DNA of 64,000 bases, from NCBI GenBank assembly GCA_028868825.1, contig JAGWTU010000006.1, positions 62,001 to 126,000 of the forward strand, read 5' to 3'. The translations under genes and the position numbers were made by a program. The stretch comes from Burkholderiales bacterium (lineage in GTDB: Bacteria; Pseudomonadota; Gammaproteobacteria; Burkholderiales; Burkholderiaceae_C). Of the stretch, positions 39,106 through 48,703 are shown piece by piece. The stretch's first letter is position 1. Every line of letters starts with the position of its first letter. The notes beneath the pieces are model-generated. The model saw nothing but the letters and a program-made list of their open reading frames with translations, was not told where the DNA came from and made no database searches.

Positions 39106-40596
39106 ATGCCATCGACCACGAGTTACGACGCCCTGACGCGGGCCTGGACGCGGATGCACCACCTGGGCCATCTGGAAGCGATCGCGAACTGGGACCGCGC
39201 CGCCAACATGCCGCCCAAGGGCAACGAGGCCCGCGCCGCCGCGCTGGCCGAGGTCGCGACGCTGCTGCACGGCATGCGCACCGCGCCCGAGCTGGGCGAG
39301 CGCATCGAGCGCGCTGCGCAGGAGGATCTGGCCCCCGAGCAGCGCGCCAACCTGCGCGAGATGGAACGCCAGTGGCGCGCCGCGACGGCGCTGCCCGCGG
39401 CGCTGATCGAACGCCAGCAGCTGGCGACCTCGCGCTGCGAACATGCCTGGCGCAGCCAGCGTCCGGGCAACGACTGGGCGGGCTTCCTCGTCAACTTCCG
39501 CGAGGTGCTGGCGGTCGGGCGCGAGACGGCGCGGCGGCTCGCGGACCACGGCGGTCTCGGCCCCTACGAAGCCTTGATGGACCGTTACGAGCCCGGTGCC
39601 CGCTGCGCCCATGTCGACGCCGTCTTCGGCGAAGTGCGGCAATGGCTGCCCGGGCTGATCCGCCGCGTGCGCGAGCGCCAGGCTCGCGACACCGTCGTCC
39701 AGCCGCAGGGCCCTTTCGCGGTGGCGGCGCAGCGCGCGCTGTGCACGCGCGTGATGGAGCGCCTGGGCTTCGATTTCGGAGCCGGCCGGCTCGACGTCAG
39801 CGCCCATCCCTTCTGCGGCGGCGTGCCCGAGGACGTGCGCCTGACGACGCGCTTCCGCGAGGACGACTTCCTCACCAGCCTGATGGGCACGGTGCACGAG
39901 ACCGGCCACGCCCGCTACGAGCAGAACCTGCCGCGCGAGCGGCTCGGCCAGCCGGTGGCCGAGGCCCGCTCGATGGCGCTGCACGAAAGCCAGAGCCTGA
40001 GCTTCGAGATGCAGCTCGGCAGCCACCCCGGTTTCGTGCGCGGCATCGCGCCGCTGCTCGTCGAGGCCTTCGGCGACCAGGCCGCGTTCGAGCCCGCCAA
40101 CCTGTGCCGGCTGCTCACGCGCGTGCAGCCGGGGCTGATCCGCGTCGACGCCGACGAGGTCACCTACCCGGCGCACGTCATCCTGCGCTACGAGATCGAA
40201 CGCCCGTTGATCGAGGGCGCGATCGAGCCCGAGGACGTGCCGGCGCTGTGGGACGCGAAGATGATGGAGCTGCTGGGCGTCGACACGCGCGGCAACTACC
40301 GCGACGGCCCGCTGCAGGACGTGCACTGGGCCGAGGCCCTGTTCGGCTACTTCCCCTGCTACTCGCTGGGCGCGATGTACGCGGCGCAATGGTTCGCGGC
40401 AATGCGGCGCGAGAGGCCCGACCTCGACGCGCGCATCGGCGCCGGCGAACTCGCCGCGGTGTTCGACTGGCTGCGCGAGCGCATCTGGAGCCAGGGCAGC
40501 CGCTGGGAGACCGACGAACTGGTGCGCCGCGCCAGCGGCGAGCCGCTCAACCCGGCGCATTACCGGGCCCACCTCGAGGCCCGTTACCTCGGCTGA
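39106..40596 (+). CDS. M32 carboxypeptidase (thermostable carboxypeptidase Taq family)
   Basis: The 496-residue product has the M32 zinc motif HETGH at about residues 264-268, with a third Glu in ALHESQSL downstream, and the helix-rich sequence and length (about 500 residues) of the family. It removes C-terminal amino acids in the cytosol. ATG 39106 follows AGGA at five bases; ATG 39091 and 39067 are longer alternatives. It is divergent from dusB with a 118-base spacer. Confidence 0.92.
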   Translation: MPSTTSYDALTRAWTRMHHLGHLEAIANWDRAANMPPKGNEARAAALAEVATLLHGMRTAPELGERIERAAQEDLAPEQRANLREMERQWRAATALPAALIERQQLATSRCEHAWRSQRPGNDWAGFLVNFREVLAVGRETARRLADHGGLGPYEALMDRYEPGARCAHVDAVFGEVRQWLPGLIRRVRERQARDTVVQPQGPFAVAAQRALCTRVMERLGFDFGAGRLDVSAHPFCGGVPEDVRLTTRFREDDFLTSLMGTVHETGHARYEQNLPRERLGQPVAEARSMALHESQSLSFEMQLGSHPGFVRGIAPLLVEAFGDQAAFEPANLCRLLTRVQPGLIRVDADEVTYPAHVILRYEIERPLIEGAIEPEDVPALWDAKMMELLGVDTRGNYRDGPLQDVHWAEALFGYFPCYSLGAMYAAQWFAAMRRERPDLDARIGAGELAAVFDWLRERIWSQGSRWETDELVRRASGEPLNPAHYRAHLEARYLG

Positions 40597-40611
40597 GCGC
40601 CGCGGCGGCCG

Positions 40612-41046
40612 CTAGAGCTCGAGCAGGCCGGGCCGCGTCGTCGCCTGCTCGAGCTGGGCGGCGTCGAAGGCGCTGGGCGTGATCTCGCTGACCATCATCC
40701 GGCTGTCGCTGTGGAAGGTCGAGCGGAACATGGGCTGTTCGGGCTGGCCTTCGAGCGCGTCGAGCAGGCGCTTGAGCAGGTCCTTCAGGGCCGCGTCGTC
40801 GGGCGGCAGCGGCAGGTTCGACAGTTGCGAGCAGATCTTCACGAGCGTGGGCTTGGCGATCTCGTCGATCACCGCGACGCCGCGCTTGCCCAGCGAGCCC
40901 TCGAGCGCGGCCAGATGCGGCAGCACCTCGCGCGCGCCGCGCACCCGGTCGAGCAGCTTGCGCAGCGAATGCTGCATCAGGCGGCCACGCAGGCGCTGGG
41001 CGCCTTCGGGTTCGGCTTCGGGGCGGGTGGCGGGGGCGGCTGGCAT
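40612..41046 (-). CDS. Conserved-type protein of unknown function
   Basis: A 144-residue cytosolic protein. Residues 24-100 are helical and leucine-rich (LMQHSLRKLLDRVRGAREVLPHLAALE, seen here only in part), followed by SNLPLPPDDAAL and the tail MMVSEITPSAFDAAQ. No motif or membrane segment is seen. It ends 15 bases from the carboxypeptidase stop (convergent). A later start at the internal Met (residue 24) is possible. Between it and the phasin gene lies a GCGGGCT-TG-AGCCCGC hairpin. Confidence 0.6.
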   Translation of the reverse strand: MPAAPATRPEAEPEGAQRLRGRLMQHSLRKLLDRVRGAREVLPHLAALEGSLGKRGVAVIDEIAKPTLVKICSQLSNLPLPPDDAALKDLLKRLLDALEGQPEQPMFRSTFHSDSRMMVSEITPSAFDAAQLEQATTRPGLLEL

Positions 41047-41087
41047 CGGGGTGGCGACGTATCCAGACGTATATCGGCCCCGGGCCT

Positions 41088-41103
41088 GCGGGCTTGAGCC
41101 CGC
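41088..41103 (-). terminator. Hairpin downstream of the phasin gene
   Basis: GCGGGCT-TG-AGCCCGC has perfect seven-base arms 40 bases beyond the phasin stop, before the next same-strand gene. There is no T-tract; a terminator is possible but not certain. Confidence 0.4.
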
Positions 41104-41142
41104 CGTGCCCGGCCCGGCTTCAGGCCGCGTTCAGCCCGCCAT

Positions 41143-41661
41143 TCAGCCCGCCGTTTTGCGTGCCGCCTTGCGCGCCGGCTTGGCCGCCGCCGGTGCCGGC
41201 GCGGCCGCCTTGGCAGCGCGCTTGCGCGGCGCGGACGCTGGCGCCGCGGGGCCGAGCTTGGCCACGGCAGCCGCCAGCGCGTCGACGCGCTGCGACAGCG
41301 CCGCCAGTTCCTTGGCCGTGGGCACGCCCAGCCGCGCCAGCGCCTTGGCGGTGCGCGACTCGAAGATCGACTCCAGCTTGTCCCAGTTCTGGCCGGCACG
41401 CGAGGTCACCTGATCGGCCATCGCGTTCATCTTCTCGCCGACCTCGCCGAGCTTCTCCTCGGCCGCGGACTGCGTCTTCTTCTGCAGGCTCAGGCCTTCC
41501 TTGATCAGCGATTCGAAGGCCTTGCTGCCCTTGTCCTGGGCGTTGGCGAAGGCGCCCATGCCGGCCAGCCAGATCTGCTGCGCCGATTCCTTGACCGCCT
41601 GCGCCAGCGCGCTGCTGCCGGCTTCCTCAGCCGGGGCGCCCGATTTCATCTTCTTGACCAT
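41143..41661 (-). CDS. Phasin-family protein (PHA granule-associated)
   Basis: A 172-residue protein with the N-terminal phasin helix AQAVKESAQQIWLAGMGAFANAQ and GSKAFESLIKEGLSLQ, a coiled middle part, and an Ala/Lys/Pro-rich C-terminal tail (from about residue 140, KRAAKAAAPAPAAAKPARKAARK in part) like that of PhaF, which also binds DNA. It coats polyhydroxyalkanoate granules. Together with the PHA-region gene at 23.9 kb it shows that the organism stores PHA, although the synthase is not in this window. Confidence 0.88.
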   Translation of the reverse strand: MVKKMKSGAPAEEAGSSALAQAVKESAQQIWLAGMGAFANAQDKGSKAFESLIKEGLSLQKKTQSAAEEKLGEVGEKMNAMADQVTSRAGQNWDKLESIFESRTAKALARLGVPTAKELAALSQRVDALAAAVAKLGPAAPASAPRKRAAKAAAPAPAAAKPARKAARKTAG

Positions 41662-41805
41662 CCGAGTCTCCTTCGTTCGTTGCGGGGGTCGGCAGCGGCG
41701 CCGACGCCCGCAATATAGGGTTCCCCCGCGTCGCGCGCCCTCGAAATCTCTAGTGAGCAGGCTCTATGCTCGGCGCTGGAGACTCGAACAAAGCAGGAGC
41801 CAACG

Positions 41806-43806
41806 ATGCGCTACTTCGTCACCGGGGCGACCGGATTCATCGGCAAACGACTCGTCAAGGCCTTGCTGGCCCGGCGCGGCAGCGTCGTCCACTTCCTCGT
41901 GCGGCCGGGCAGCGAGGGCAAGCTCGAGGCGCTGTACGACTACTGGGGGCTCGCCGGCAAGGCGGCGCGCGCGCGCGCGCTGCCGGTCACGGGCGATCTG
42001 ACCGAACGCCGGCTCGGCGTCGCCGCCGACGACATCAAGGCGCTCAAGGGCCAGGTCGACGCCGTCTACCACCTCGCGGCCGTCTACGACCTCGGCGCCG
42101 ACGCCGAGAGCCAGGTCCGCGTCAACGTCGAGGGCACGCGCAACCTCGTCGAATTCGCCCAGGCCGTCGCCGCCGGCCACCTGCACCATGTCAGCAGCAT
42201 CGCCGCGGCAGGGCTCTACGAGGGCGTGTTCCGCGAGGACATGTTCGACGAGGCCGAGGGACTCGACCACCCGTACTTCATGACCAAGCACGAGAGCGAG
42301 AAGATCGTGCGCCGCGAATGCCGCCTGCCCTGGACCGTCTACCGTCCGGCGCTCGTCGTCGGCGACAGCCAGACCGGCGAGATGGACAAGATCGACGGCC
42401 CGTACTATTTCTTCAAGCTCATCCAGCGCCTGCGCCAGATCCTGCCGCCCTGGCTGCCCAGCGTGGGCATCGAGGGTGGGCGCATCAACATCGTGCCGGT
42501 CGATTTCGTCGTCGCCGCGATCGACCATATCAGCCATGCGAAGACGCCGCCGGCGGGGCAATGCTTCCACATCGTCGACCCCAAGGGCTACCGCGTCGGC
42601 GACGTGCTCGACATCTTCAGCCGCGCCGCCCATGCGCCGAAGATGAGCCTGTTCGTCAACGCCGCGCTGCTGGGCTTCGTGCCCAGGAGCGTGAAGAAAG
42701 GGCTGATGGCGCTGGCGCCGGTGCGGCGCATCCGCGCCGCCGTGCTCAAGGACCTCGGCCTGCCCGACGACATGTTCACCTTCGTGAACTTCCCCACGCG
42801 CTACGACCGGCGCGCGCTCGATGCGGCGCTGAAAGGCAGCGGCATCGAATGCCCGCGGCTGGACGATTACGCCTGGGTGCTGTGGGACTACTGGGAGCGC
42901 CACCTCGACCCCGACCTCTTCATCGACCGCAGCCTCAAGGGCACGGTGGCCGGCAAGGTCGTGCTCGTCACCGGCGGCAGTTCGGGCATCGGGCTGGCCG
43001 CCGCGCACCGCTTCGCCGAGGCCGGCGCGACGACGATCATCTGCGGCCGCGACGCCGCCAAGCTCGAGGCCGCGGCCGCCGAGGCCGCCGCGCGCGGCCA
43101 TGCCTTCGTGACCTACGCCGTCGACATCGCCGACATGGCCGACTGCGACCGCTTCGTGCGCGAACTGCTGGCCGCGCATGGCGGGGTCGATTTCCTAATC
43201 AACAACGCCGGGCGCAGCATCCGCCGCGCGATCGAGAGCAGCTACGATCGCTTCCACGACTACGAGCGCACGATGCAGCTGAACTACTTCGGCGCGCTGC
43301 GCGTGACGATGGGGCTGCTGCCGGCGATGGTGGCGAGGAAGCGCGGCCATGTCGTCAACATCAGCAGCATCGGCGTGCTGACGAACGCGCCGCGCTTCTC
43401 GGCCTATGTCGCGAGCAAGGCCGCGCTCGACGCCTGGACGCGCTGCGCGAGCAGCGAATACGCCGACCAGGGCGTGACCTTCACGACGATCAACATGCCG
43501 CTGGTGCGCACGCCGATGATCGCGCCGACGAAGATCTACAACAACGTGCCGACGCTGGACCCCGACGAGGCGGCCGAGATGATCGCCCAGGCCTGCATCG
43601 CCAAGCCGGTGCGCATCGCGACGAGGCTGGGCATCTTCGGCCAGTTGCTGCACGCGCTGGTGCCGCGCGTGGCGCAGATCGGCATGAACACGACGTTCCG
43701 GATGTTCCCCGATTCAGCGGCGGCCAAGGGCGACAAGTCGGCGAAACCGCAACTCAGCGCCGAGGCGGTGGCGGTGCAGCAGCTGATGCAGGGGATCCAC
43801 TTCTAG
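41806..43806 (+). CDS. Two-domain SDR protein, fatty acyl-CoA reductase-like
   Basis: The 666-residue protein contains two Rossmann reductases. Residues 1-370 are an extended SDR (TGATGFIGK at 6-14; catalytic YFMTK), and residues about 380-666 a classical SDR (VTGGSSGIG; NNAG; catalytic YVASK). This N/C order and length match the Marinobacter two-domain acyl-CoA reductase that makes fatty alcohols directly from acyl-CoA. Related actinobacterial and proteobacterial SDR fusions of unknown role cannot be excluded. With the WS/DGAT at 2.6 kb it would complete a wax-ester route. Confidence 0.75.
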   Translation: MRYFVTGATGFIGKRLVKALLARRGSVVHFLVRPGSEGKLEALYDYWGLAGKAARARALPVTGDLTERRLGVAADDIKALKGQVDAVYHLAAVYDLGADAESQVRVNVEGTRNLVEFAQAVAAGHLHHVSSIAAAGLYEGVFREDMFDEAEGLDHPYFMTKHESEKIVRRECRLPWTVYRPALVVGDSQTGEMDKIDGPYYFFKLIQRLRQILPPWLPSVGIEGGRINIVPVDFVVAAIDHISHAKTPPAGQCFHIVDPKGYRVGDVLDIFSRAAHAPKMSLFVNAALLGFVPRSVKKGLMALAPVRRIRAAVLKDLGLPDDMFTFVNFPTRYDRRALDAALKGSGIECPRLDDYAWVLWDYWERHLDPDLFIDRSLKGTVAGKVVLVTGGSSGIGLAAAHRFAEAGATTIICGRDAAKLEAAAAEAAARGHAFVTYAVDIADMADCDRFVRELLAAHGGVDFLINNAGRSIRRAIESSYDRFHDYERTMQLNYFGALRVTMGLLPAMVARKRGHVVNISSIGVLTNAPRFSAYVASKAALDAWTRCASSEYADQGVTFTTINMPLVRTPMIAPTKIYNNVPTLDPDEAAEMIAQACIAKPVRIATRLGIFGQLLHALVPRVAQIGMNTTFRMFPDSAAAKGDKSAKPQLSAEAVAVQQLMQGIHF

Positions 43807-43812
43807 CGCGCG

Positions 43813-44109
43813 TCAAGGCGCCTTGCTCAGCGAGACGACCGTGTAGCGCCCGTCGACCTTGTCGGCGGCGAAGCGCACCTTGTCGCCCACGGCGAGGTCG
43901 TCGAGCAGGCCGGCGTCGCGCACGTCGAAGGTCATCGTCATCGCCGGCATGCCGAGATTCGGCAGGCCCTCGTGCTTGATCGTCAGCCGCCGTGCGCCCT
44001 TGTCGACCTTGACGATCTCGCCCGCGGTGGTCGTCGTCTGCGCGCGGCCGGCCAGCGGCAGCGCGATCGTCGCGAGCAGCAATCGCGTCCATGCCTGGCG
44101 TCGGTTCAT
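43813..44109 (-). CDS. CusF-like periplasmic copper-binding protein
   Basis: The 98-residue protein has a signal peptide ([23 protein letters not shown], here in part) and a small beta-barrel with the metal loop [12 protein letters not shown], the Met-rich site of CusF-type proteins; a Trp is not seen in the usual place, so the match is partial. It would bind Cu(I)/Ag(I) in the periplasm. Start 44109 follows AGGGGA. It is convergent with the SDR gene and has no efflux pump beside it, so it is an orphan. Confidence 0.8.
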   Translation of the reverse strand: MNRRQAWTRLLLATIALPLAGRAQTTTTAGEIVKVDKGARRLTIKHEGLPNLGMPAMTMTFDVRDAGLLDDLAVGDKVRFAADKVDGRYTVVSLSKAP

Positions 44110-44124
44110 CGCATTCCCCTGCAT

Positions 44125-44138
44125 CGCTTGCGCAAGCG
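44125..44138. promoter_or_regulatory. 14-base palindrome upstream of the CusF-like gene and argB
   Basis: CGCTTGCGCAAGCG is a perfect palindrome in the 111-base divergent spacer, 15 bases before the CusF-like start. A TACAAT at 44187-44192 could be the -10 of argB. Operator identity unknown. Confidence 0.4.
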
Positions 44139-44220
44139 CGTACTGTGCCCCAATAGCGCTGTCATATGGGGACGCCCGGGCTTTCCTACAATCGCGCGTT
44201 ACTCAGCCCCCAGCCCCGCC

Positions 44221-45126
44221 ATGACCACCCCGACCAATCCCGACCTGGCCCATATCACGCCGCGCGACCAGGCCGAGATCCTGGCCCAGGCCCTGCCCTA
44301 CATCCGCAAGTACCACGGCAAGACGCTGGTCATCAAGTACGGCGGCAACGCGATGACCGACCCGGCGCTGCAGCAGGACTTCGCCGAGGACGTCGTGCTG
44401 CTCAAGCTCGTCGGCATGAACCCCATCGTCGTGCATGGCGGCGGGCCGCAGATCGACGAGGCGCTGGCCAAGCTCGGCAAGAAGGGCACCTTCATCCAGG
44501 GCATGCGCGTCACCGACGAGGAGACGATGGAGGTCGTCGAATGGGTGCTCGCCGGCCAGGTCCAGCAGGACATCGTCGGCCTCATCAACGCCGCCGGCGG
44601 CAAGGCCGTGGGCTTGACCGGGCGCGACGGCGGCATGATGCGCGCGCACCAGATGAAGATGGTCGACAAGGACGACCCGGCGCTCCACCACGACATCGGC
44701 CATGTCGGCGAGATCACCGCCATCGACCCCAGCGTCGTCATCGCGCTGCAGGACGACCAGTTCATCCCGGTGATCAGCCCGATCGGCTTCGGCGAGGCGG
44801 GCGAGAGCTACAACATCAACGCCGACCTCGTCGCGTCCAAGCTCGCGACGGTGCTGAAAGCCGAGAAGCTGCTGATGCTGACGAATATCCGCGGCGTGCT
44901 CGACAAGGCGGGCGAGCTGCTGACGAACCTCAGCGCGCGCGAGATCGACGCGCTGTTCGCCGACGGCACGATTAGCGGCGGCATGCTGCCCAAGATCGCC
45001 GGCGCGCTCGAGGCCGCCAAATGCGGCGTCAATGCCGTGCACATCATCGACGGCCGCGTGCCGCACGCGCTGCTGCTCGAGGTGCTGACCGAGCAGGCCT
45101 ACGGGACCATGATCCGGTCGAAATGA
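44221..45126 (+). CDS. argB: Acetylglutamate kinase
   Basis: A 301-residue amino-acid-kinase-family enzyme with VIKYGGNAM at the N-terminus, [10 protein letters not shown], the LTGRDGG and [12 protein letters not shown] segments typical of ArgB. It phosphorylates N-acetylglutamate in arginine synthesis. The 25-residue N-terminal extension includes [13 protein letters not shown], seen in arginine-inhibited ArgB enzymes. Its stop overlaps the next start (ATGA). Confidence 0.97.
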   Translation: MTTPTNPDLAHITPRDQAEILAQALPYIRKYHGKTLVIKYGGNAMTDPALQQDFAEDVVLLKLVGMNPIVVHGGGPQIDEALAKLGKKGTFIQGMRVTDEETMEVVEWVLAGQVQQDIVGLINAAGGKAVGLTGRDGGMMRAHQMKMVDKDDPALHHDIGHVGEITAIDPSVVIALQDDQFIPVISPIGFGEAGESYNINADLVASKLATVLKAEKLLMLTNIRGVLDKAGELLTNLSAREIDALFADGTISGGMLPKIAGALEAAKCGVNAVHIIDGRVPHALLLEVLTEQAYGTMIRSK

Positions 45127-45797
45127 GACCTGGCGAACGCCGGGTCTGGCTCTTCGACCTCGACGACACGCTGCACGACGCCAGCGGCGCGGCTATGCGC
45201 GAGCTGCGCCAGGCGATGGGCGAGTACATCGAGCGCCACCTGGCGCTGTCGACCGAGGAATCGAACGCGCTGCGTCGCCGCTACTGGCTGCGCTACGGCG
45301 CCACGCTGCTCGGCCTCGTGCGCCACCACGGCGTGCAGCCGGCGCATTTCCTGCACGAGACGCATCGCCTGCCCGGCCTCGAGCAGCGCGTGCGCGGCCA
45401 TCCGCACGACCTCGCGGCGCTGGCGCGGCTGCCCGGCCGGCGCATCGTGCTGACGAACGCGCCGGCGGCCTACGCGGCGCGCGTGCTCGGCGTGCTCGGC
45501 ATCGGCCATTTGTTCGACGCCGTGTTGTCGATCGAGGACATGGCGATGTTCGGCCACCTGCGCCCGAAGCCCGACACCCGGATGCTGCGCGCGCTGCTGG
45601 CGCGGCTGGGCGTGCCGGCGGCGCGCTGCACGCTGGTCGAGGACACGCTGGTGCACCAGAAGGCGGCGCGCCGCCTGGGCATGCGCACGGTCTGGATGCA
45701 GCGCTGGATAGGCGCCGACAGCGGCCGGCTGCGCCGGCGCCCGGCCTATGTCGACCGCCGCATCCGGCGACTGGGCGAGCTGCTGCGCCGACCCTGA
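45123..45797 (+). CDS. HAD phosphatase, pyrimidine 5'-nucleotidase-like
   Basis: A 224-residue HAD hydrolase with motif [10 protein letters not shown] (Asp12 and Asp14), motif [11 protein letters not shown], and the Lys and acidic motif in RPKPD and [12 protein letters not shown]. It resembles the Sdt1-like 5'-nucleotidase branch. It is translationally coupled to argB. The link to arginine synthesis is unclear; the pair is a common arrangement in the order. Confidence 0.85.
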   Translation: MRPGERRVWLFDLDDTLHDASGAAMRELRQAMGEYIERHLALSTEESNALRRRYWLRYGATLLGLVRHHGVQPAHFLHETHRLPGLEQRVRGHPHDLAALARLPGRRIVLTNAPAAYAARVLGVLGIGHLFDAVLSIEDMAMFGHLRPKPDTRMLRALLARLGVPAARCTLVEDTLVHQKAARRLGMRTVWMQRWIGADSGRLRRRPAYVDRRIRRLGELLRRP

Positions 45798-45924
45798 CGG
45801 CGGTCGCGCCCTCCGATCCGGGGGTATCGATGTCAGTGTTTACCTGCAAGCCGGGCACCGGCATCGCTGTGCCAGAATCGACGAGCACCTCCGTCGGTGC
45901 TGCCGCCCCCATCCCGCCGCCTCG

Positions 45925-46581
45925 ATGTCCGACCAGCCCGAAGCCCTGCCGCCGGTCGGCGCCGACGATGCCGGCCCTGCGCTGGCCCCGCCGCCGCTGC
46001 GCAAGCGGCCCAAACCCGGCGAGCGCCGCGTGCAGATCCTGCAGACGCTGGCGACGATGCTCGAGCAGCCCGGCAGCGAACGCATCACGACGGCCGCGCT
46101 GGCTGCGCGGCTCGAGGTCAGCGAGGCCGCGCTGTATCGGCATTTCGCAAGCAAGGCGCAGATGTTCGAGGGCTTGATCGAGTTCATCGAGACCAGCGTC
46201 TTCACGCTCGTCAACCAGATCCTCGCGCGCGACGCCGGCGGCGGGACGCAGGCGCAGAAGATCGTCACCGTGCTGCTGCAATTCGGCGAGAAGAATCCGG
46301 GCATGACGCGGGTGATGGTCGGCGACGCGCTGGTGTTCGAGCACGAGCGGCTGTCGACGCGCATGAACCAGTTCTTCGACCGCCTCGAATCGCAGCTGCG
46401 CCAGAGCCTGCGCGGCGCCGTCGAGGCCGCCGGGTCGACGACGCCGACCGTCGACGCGCAGGCGCTGGCCTCGGCGCTGACGGCGTTCGCGGTCGGCCGC
46501 CTGCACCGCTACGCGCGCAGCGGCTTCAAGCGCTCGCCGACCGAGCAGCTCGAGCTGGCGCTGCAACGGCTCGCCGCATAA
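45925..46581 (+). CDS. slmA: TetR-family nucleoid occlusion protein SlmA
   Basis: The 218-residue protein has a TetR helix-turn-helix (RRVQILQTLATMLE and ITTAALAARLEVSEAALYRHF) at residues 33-80 and the SlmA-type C-terminal region with LIEFIETSVFTLVNQIL and MNQFFDRLESQLRQSLR. SlmA binds DNA near the chromosome and blocks FtsZ ring formation over it. The first 30 residues are a Pro-rich extension compared with the enterobacterial protein. It follows the argB-HAD pair after a 127-base gap in which I see no gene. Confidence 0.9.
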   Translation: MSDQPEALPPVGADDAGPALAPPPLRKRPKPGERRVQILQTLATMLEQPGSERITTAALAARLEVSEAALYRHFASKAQMFEGLIEFIETSVFTLVNQILARDAGGGTQAQKIVTVLLQFGEKNPGMTRVMVGDALVFEHERLSTRMNQFFDRLESQLRQSLRGAVEAAGSTTPTVDAQALASALTAFAVGRLHRYARSGFKRSPTEQLELALQRLAA

Positions 46582-46644
46582 GCACCGCACGGCGCGCGGC
46601 CCGGTGGCCCGCCGGTGCCGCAGGCGCCCGCCTAAACTTGCGCC

Positions 46645-47517
46645 ATGAATCCCGCCTTCGAACATCTGCTGGCGCGCGCCGAATCGCTGCTGGCACGCCT
46701 CGAGACCATCCTGCCGCATGCACCGACGGCACCCGACTGGGACGCGTCGATCGCCTTCCGCTACCGCCGCCGCGGCAGCGCCGGCGTGCTCGAGCCGGTG
46801 CGCCATGTCGCGACGATCCGCCTGGCCGATCTGCACGAGGTCGACGGCCAGAAGGCGCGTCTGGTCGCCAACACCGAGCAGTTCGTCGCCGGGCGCGGCG
46901 CCAACAACGTGCTGCTCACGGGCGCGCGCGGCACCGGCAAGAGCTCGCTGATCAAGGCCTGCCTGAACGAATACGCGGGCCGCGGCCTGCGGCTGATCGA
47001 GGTCGACAAGGCCGACCTCGTCGACCTCGGCGACCTCGTCGAACTCGTCGCCGCGCGCCCCGAGCGTTTCATCGTCTTCTGCGACGACCTCAGCTTCGAC
47101 GAGGGCGAGCCCGGCTACAAGGCGCTCAAGAGCGTGCTCGACGGCTCGGTCGCGCAGTCCAGCGACAACCTGCTGATCTACGCCACCAGCAACCGCCGCC
47201 ACCTGCTGCCCGAGTACATGCAGGAGAACCTGAGCTACCAGCACCGCGAAGACGGCGAGGTCCATCCGGGCGAGGTCGTCGAGGAGAAGATCTCGCTGTC
47301 CGAGCGCTTCGGGCTATGGATCAGTTTCTACCCGTTCACCCAGGAGGAATACCTGGCCATCGTCGGCCAATGGCTGCGCAGCTTCGGCATCGCCGAGGCG
47401 GCGATCGCCGCCGCACGCCAGGAATCGCTGGTCTGGGCGCTGGAGCGCGGCTCACGCTCGGGGCGCGTGGCGCAGCAGTTCGCGCGCGACTACGCGGGGC
47501 GCCATGGCGCCGGCTGA
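46645..47517 (+). CDS. AAA ATPase of the DUF815 family
   Basis: The 290-residue protein has Walker A GARGTGKSS (about residues 93-101), Walker B in FIVFCDDLSFD, a sensor in YATSNRRHL and a Pro/Phe-rich end ERFGLWISFYPFTQEEYLAIV. This is the conserved DUF815 layout, an AAA family widespread in Proteobacteria and Firmicutes with unknown role. Its end overlaps the mutT start by 14 bases. Confidence 0.85.
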   Translation: MNPAFEHLLARAESLLARLETILPHAPTAPDWDASIAFRYRRRGSAGVLEPVRHVATIRLADLHEVDGQKARLVANTEQFVAGRGANNVLLTGARGTGKSSLIKACLNEYAGRGLRLIEVDKADLVDLGDLVELVAARPERFIVFCDDLSFDEGEPGYKALKSVLDGSVAQSSDNLLIYATSNRRHLLPEYMQENLSYQHREDGEVHPGEVVEEKISLSERFGLWISFYPFTQEEYLAIVGQWLRSFGIAEAAIAAARQESLVWALERGSRSGRVAQQFARDYAGRHGAG

Positions 47518-47935
47518 ACGGGTGCCGGTGGATGTCGCCGTCGGCGTGCTGATCGCCGCCGACGGCCGCTTCCTGCTGACGACGCGGCCGCCGGGCAAGG
47601 TCTACGCCGGCTACTGGGAATTCCCCGGCGGCAAGGTCGAGCCCGGCGAATCCATCGCCCAGGCGCTGCGGCGCGAGCTGCACGAGGAGCTCGGCATCAC
47701 GATAGGCGCCGCGCACCCCTGGCAGGTCGAGCTGATGGACTATCCCCATGCCCGCGTGCGGCTGCATTTCTGCAAGGTCTACGAGTGGGATGGTGACTTC
47801 GAGATGCGCGAGGGCCAGACCATGGCCTGGCAGACGCTTCCCGTCGAGGTGCAGCCGGTGCTGCCCGGCACGGTGCCGGTGCTGGCCTGGTTCGCCGCCG
47901 AGCGCGGCCATGCCGGCGCGACGCACCGCGGCTGA
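47504..47935 (+). CDS. mutT: NUDIX hydrolase MutT (8-oxo-dGTP diphosphatase)
   Basis: A 143-residue NUDIX protein with the box GGKVEPGESIAQALRRELHEELG (residues about 44-66, given here in part as GGKVEPGES...REL.EELG). The adjoining WEFPGGK and the family N-terminus VDVAVGVLI identify it as MutT, which destroys oxidised dGTP. It starts inside the end of the DUF815 gene. Confidence 0.9.
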   Translation: MAPAERVPVDVAVGVLIAADGRFLLTTRPPGKVYAGYWEFPGGKVEPGESIAQALRRELHEELGITIGAAHPWQVELMDYPHARVRLHFCKVYEWDGDFEMREGQTMAWQTLPVEVQPVLPGTVPVLAWFAAERGHAGATHRG

Positions 47936-47960
47936 CGCCGCGAACCCATAAACTCCCCCC

Positions 47961-48350
47961 ATGGACTGGCTCGACGAGATCAAGTGGGACCGCGACGGCC
48001 TCGTGCCGGTGATCGCGCAGGAGCGCGGCAGCGGCGACGTGCTGATGTTCGCGTGGATGAACCGCGAGGCGCTCGCCGCCACCGCCGACACGCGGCAGGC
48101 CGTGTACTGGAGCCGTTCGCGCGCGCGCCTGTGGCGCAAGGGCGAGGAATCGGGCCATGTGCAGCAGGTGCACGAGATCCGCATCGACTGCGACAACGAC
48201 GTCGTGCTGCTGACCGTCACGCAGCTCGGGCACGATCCCGGCATCGCCTGCCACACCGGGCGCCACAGCTGCTTCTTCCAGCGCCTGGAGGGCGGGCAGT
48301 GGCGCGCCGTCGAGCCGGTGCTCAAGGACCCCGAGGCGATCTACCGATGA
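47961..48350 (+). CDS. hisI: Phosphoribosyl-AMP cyclohydrolase
   Basis: A 129-residue single-domain HisI with [26 protein letters not shown] and the zinc/metal segment DCDNDVVLL...[11 protein letters not shown]. It opens the purine ring of PR-AMP in step three of histidine synthesis. It overlaps hisE as ATGA. The rest of the histidine operon is upstream of the window or elsewhere. Confidence 0.96.
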   Translation: MDWLDEIKWDRDGLVPVIAQERGSGDVLMFAWMNREALAATADTRQAVYWSRSRARLWRKGEESGHVQQVHEIRIDCDNDVVLLTVTQLGHDPGIACHTGRHSCFFQRLEGGQWRAVEPVLKDPEAIYR

Positions 48351-48703
48351 CGACATCCACTTCCAACGACAGCCTCGCGCGCCTGGCCGCGGTGATCGAA
48401 TCGCGCCGCGGCGGCGACCCCGACCAGAGTTACGTCGCGCGCTTGTTTTCGAAGGGCATCGACGCCATCTTGAAGAAGGTCGGCGAGGAGGCCACCGAGG
48501 TCGTGATGGCGGCCAAGGATGCCGATCGCGCCCGCATCGTCGGCGAGGTTGCCGATCTGTGGTTCCATACCATGGTGGCACTCGCCGCCTTCGACCTCAA
48601 GCCGGCCGACGTGCTGGCCGAGCTCGAGCGACGGGAGGGTCTGTCGGGTCTGGAAGAATTCGCCGCACGCAAGGCGCGGCAACGCGAAGGAGATGGGACA
48701 TGA
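48347..48703 (+). CDS. hisE: Phosphoribosyl-ATP pyrophosphatase
   Basis: A 118-residue MazG-like HisE with [24 protein letters not shown] and [14 protein letters not shown], the EExxE metal region. It removes pyrophosphate from PR-ATP, step two of histidine synthesis. The stop overlaps the next ATG. Confidence 0.95.
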   Translation: MTTSTSNDSLARLAAVIESRRGGDPDQSYVARLFSKGIDAILKKVGEEATEVVMAAKDADRARIVGEVADLWFHTMVALAAFDLKPADVLAELERREGLSGLEEFAARKARQREGDGT

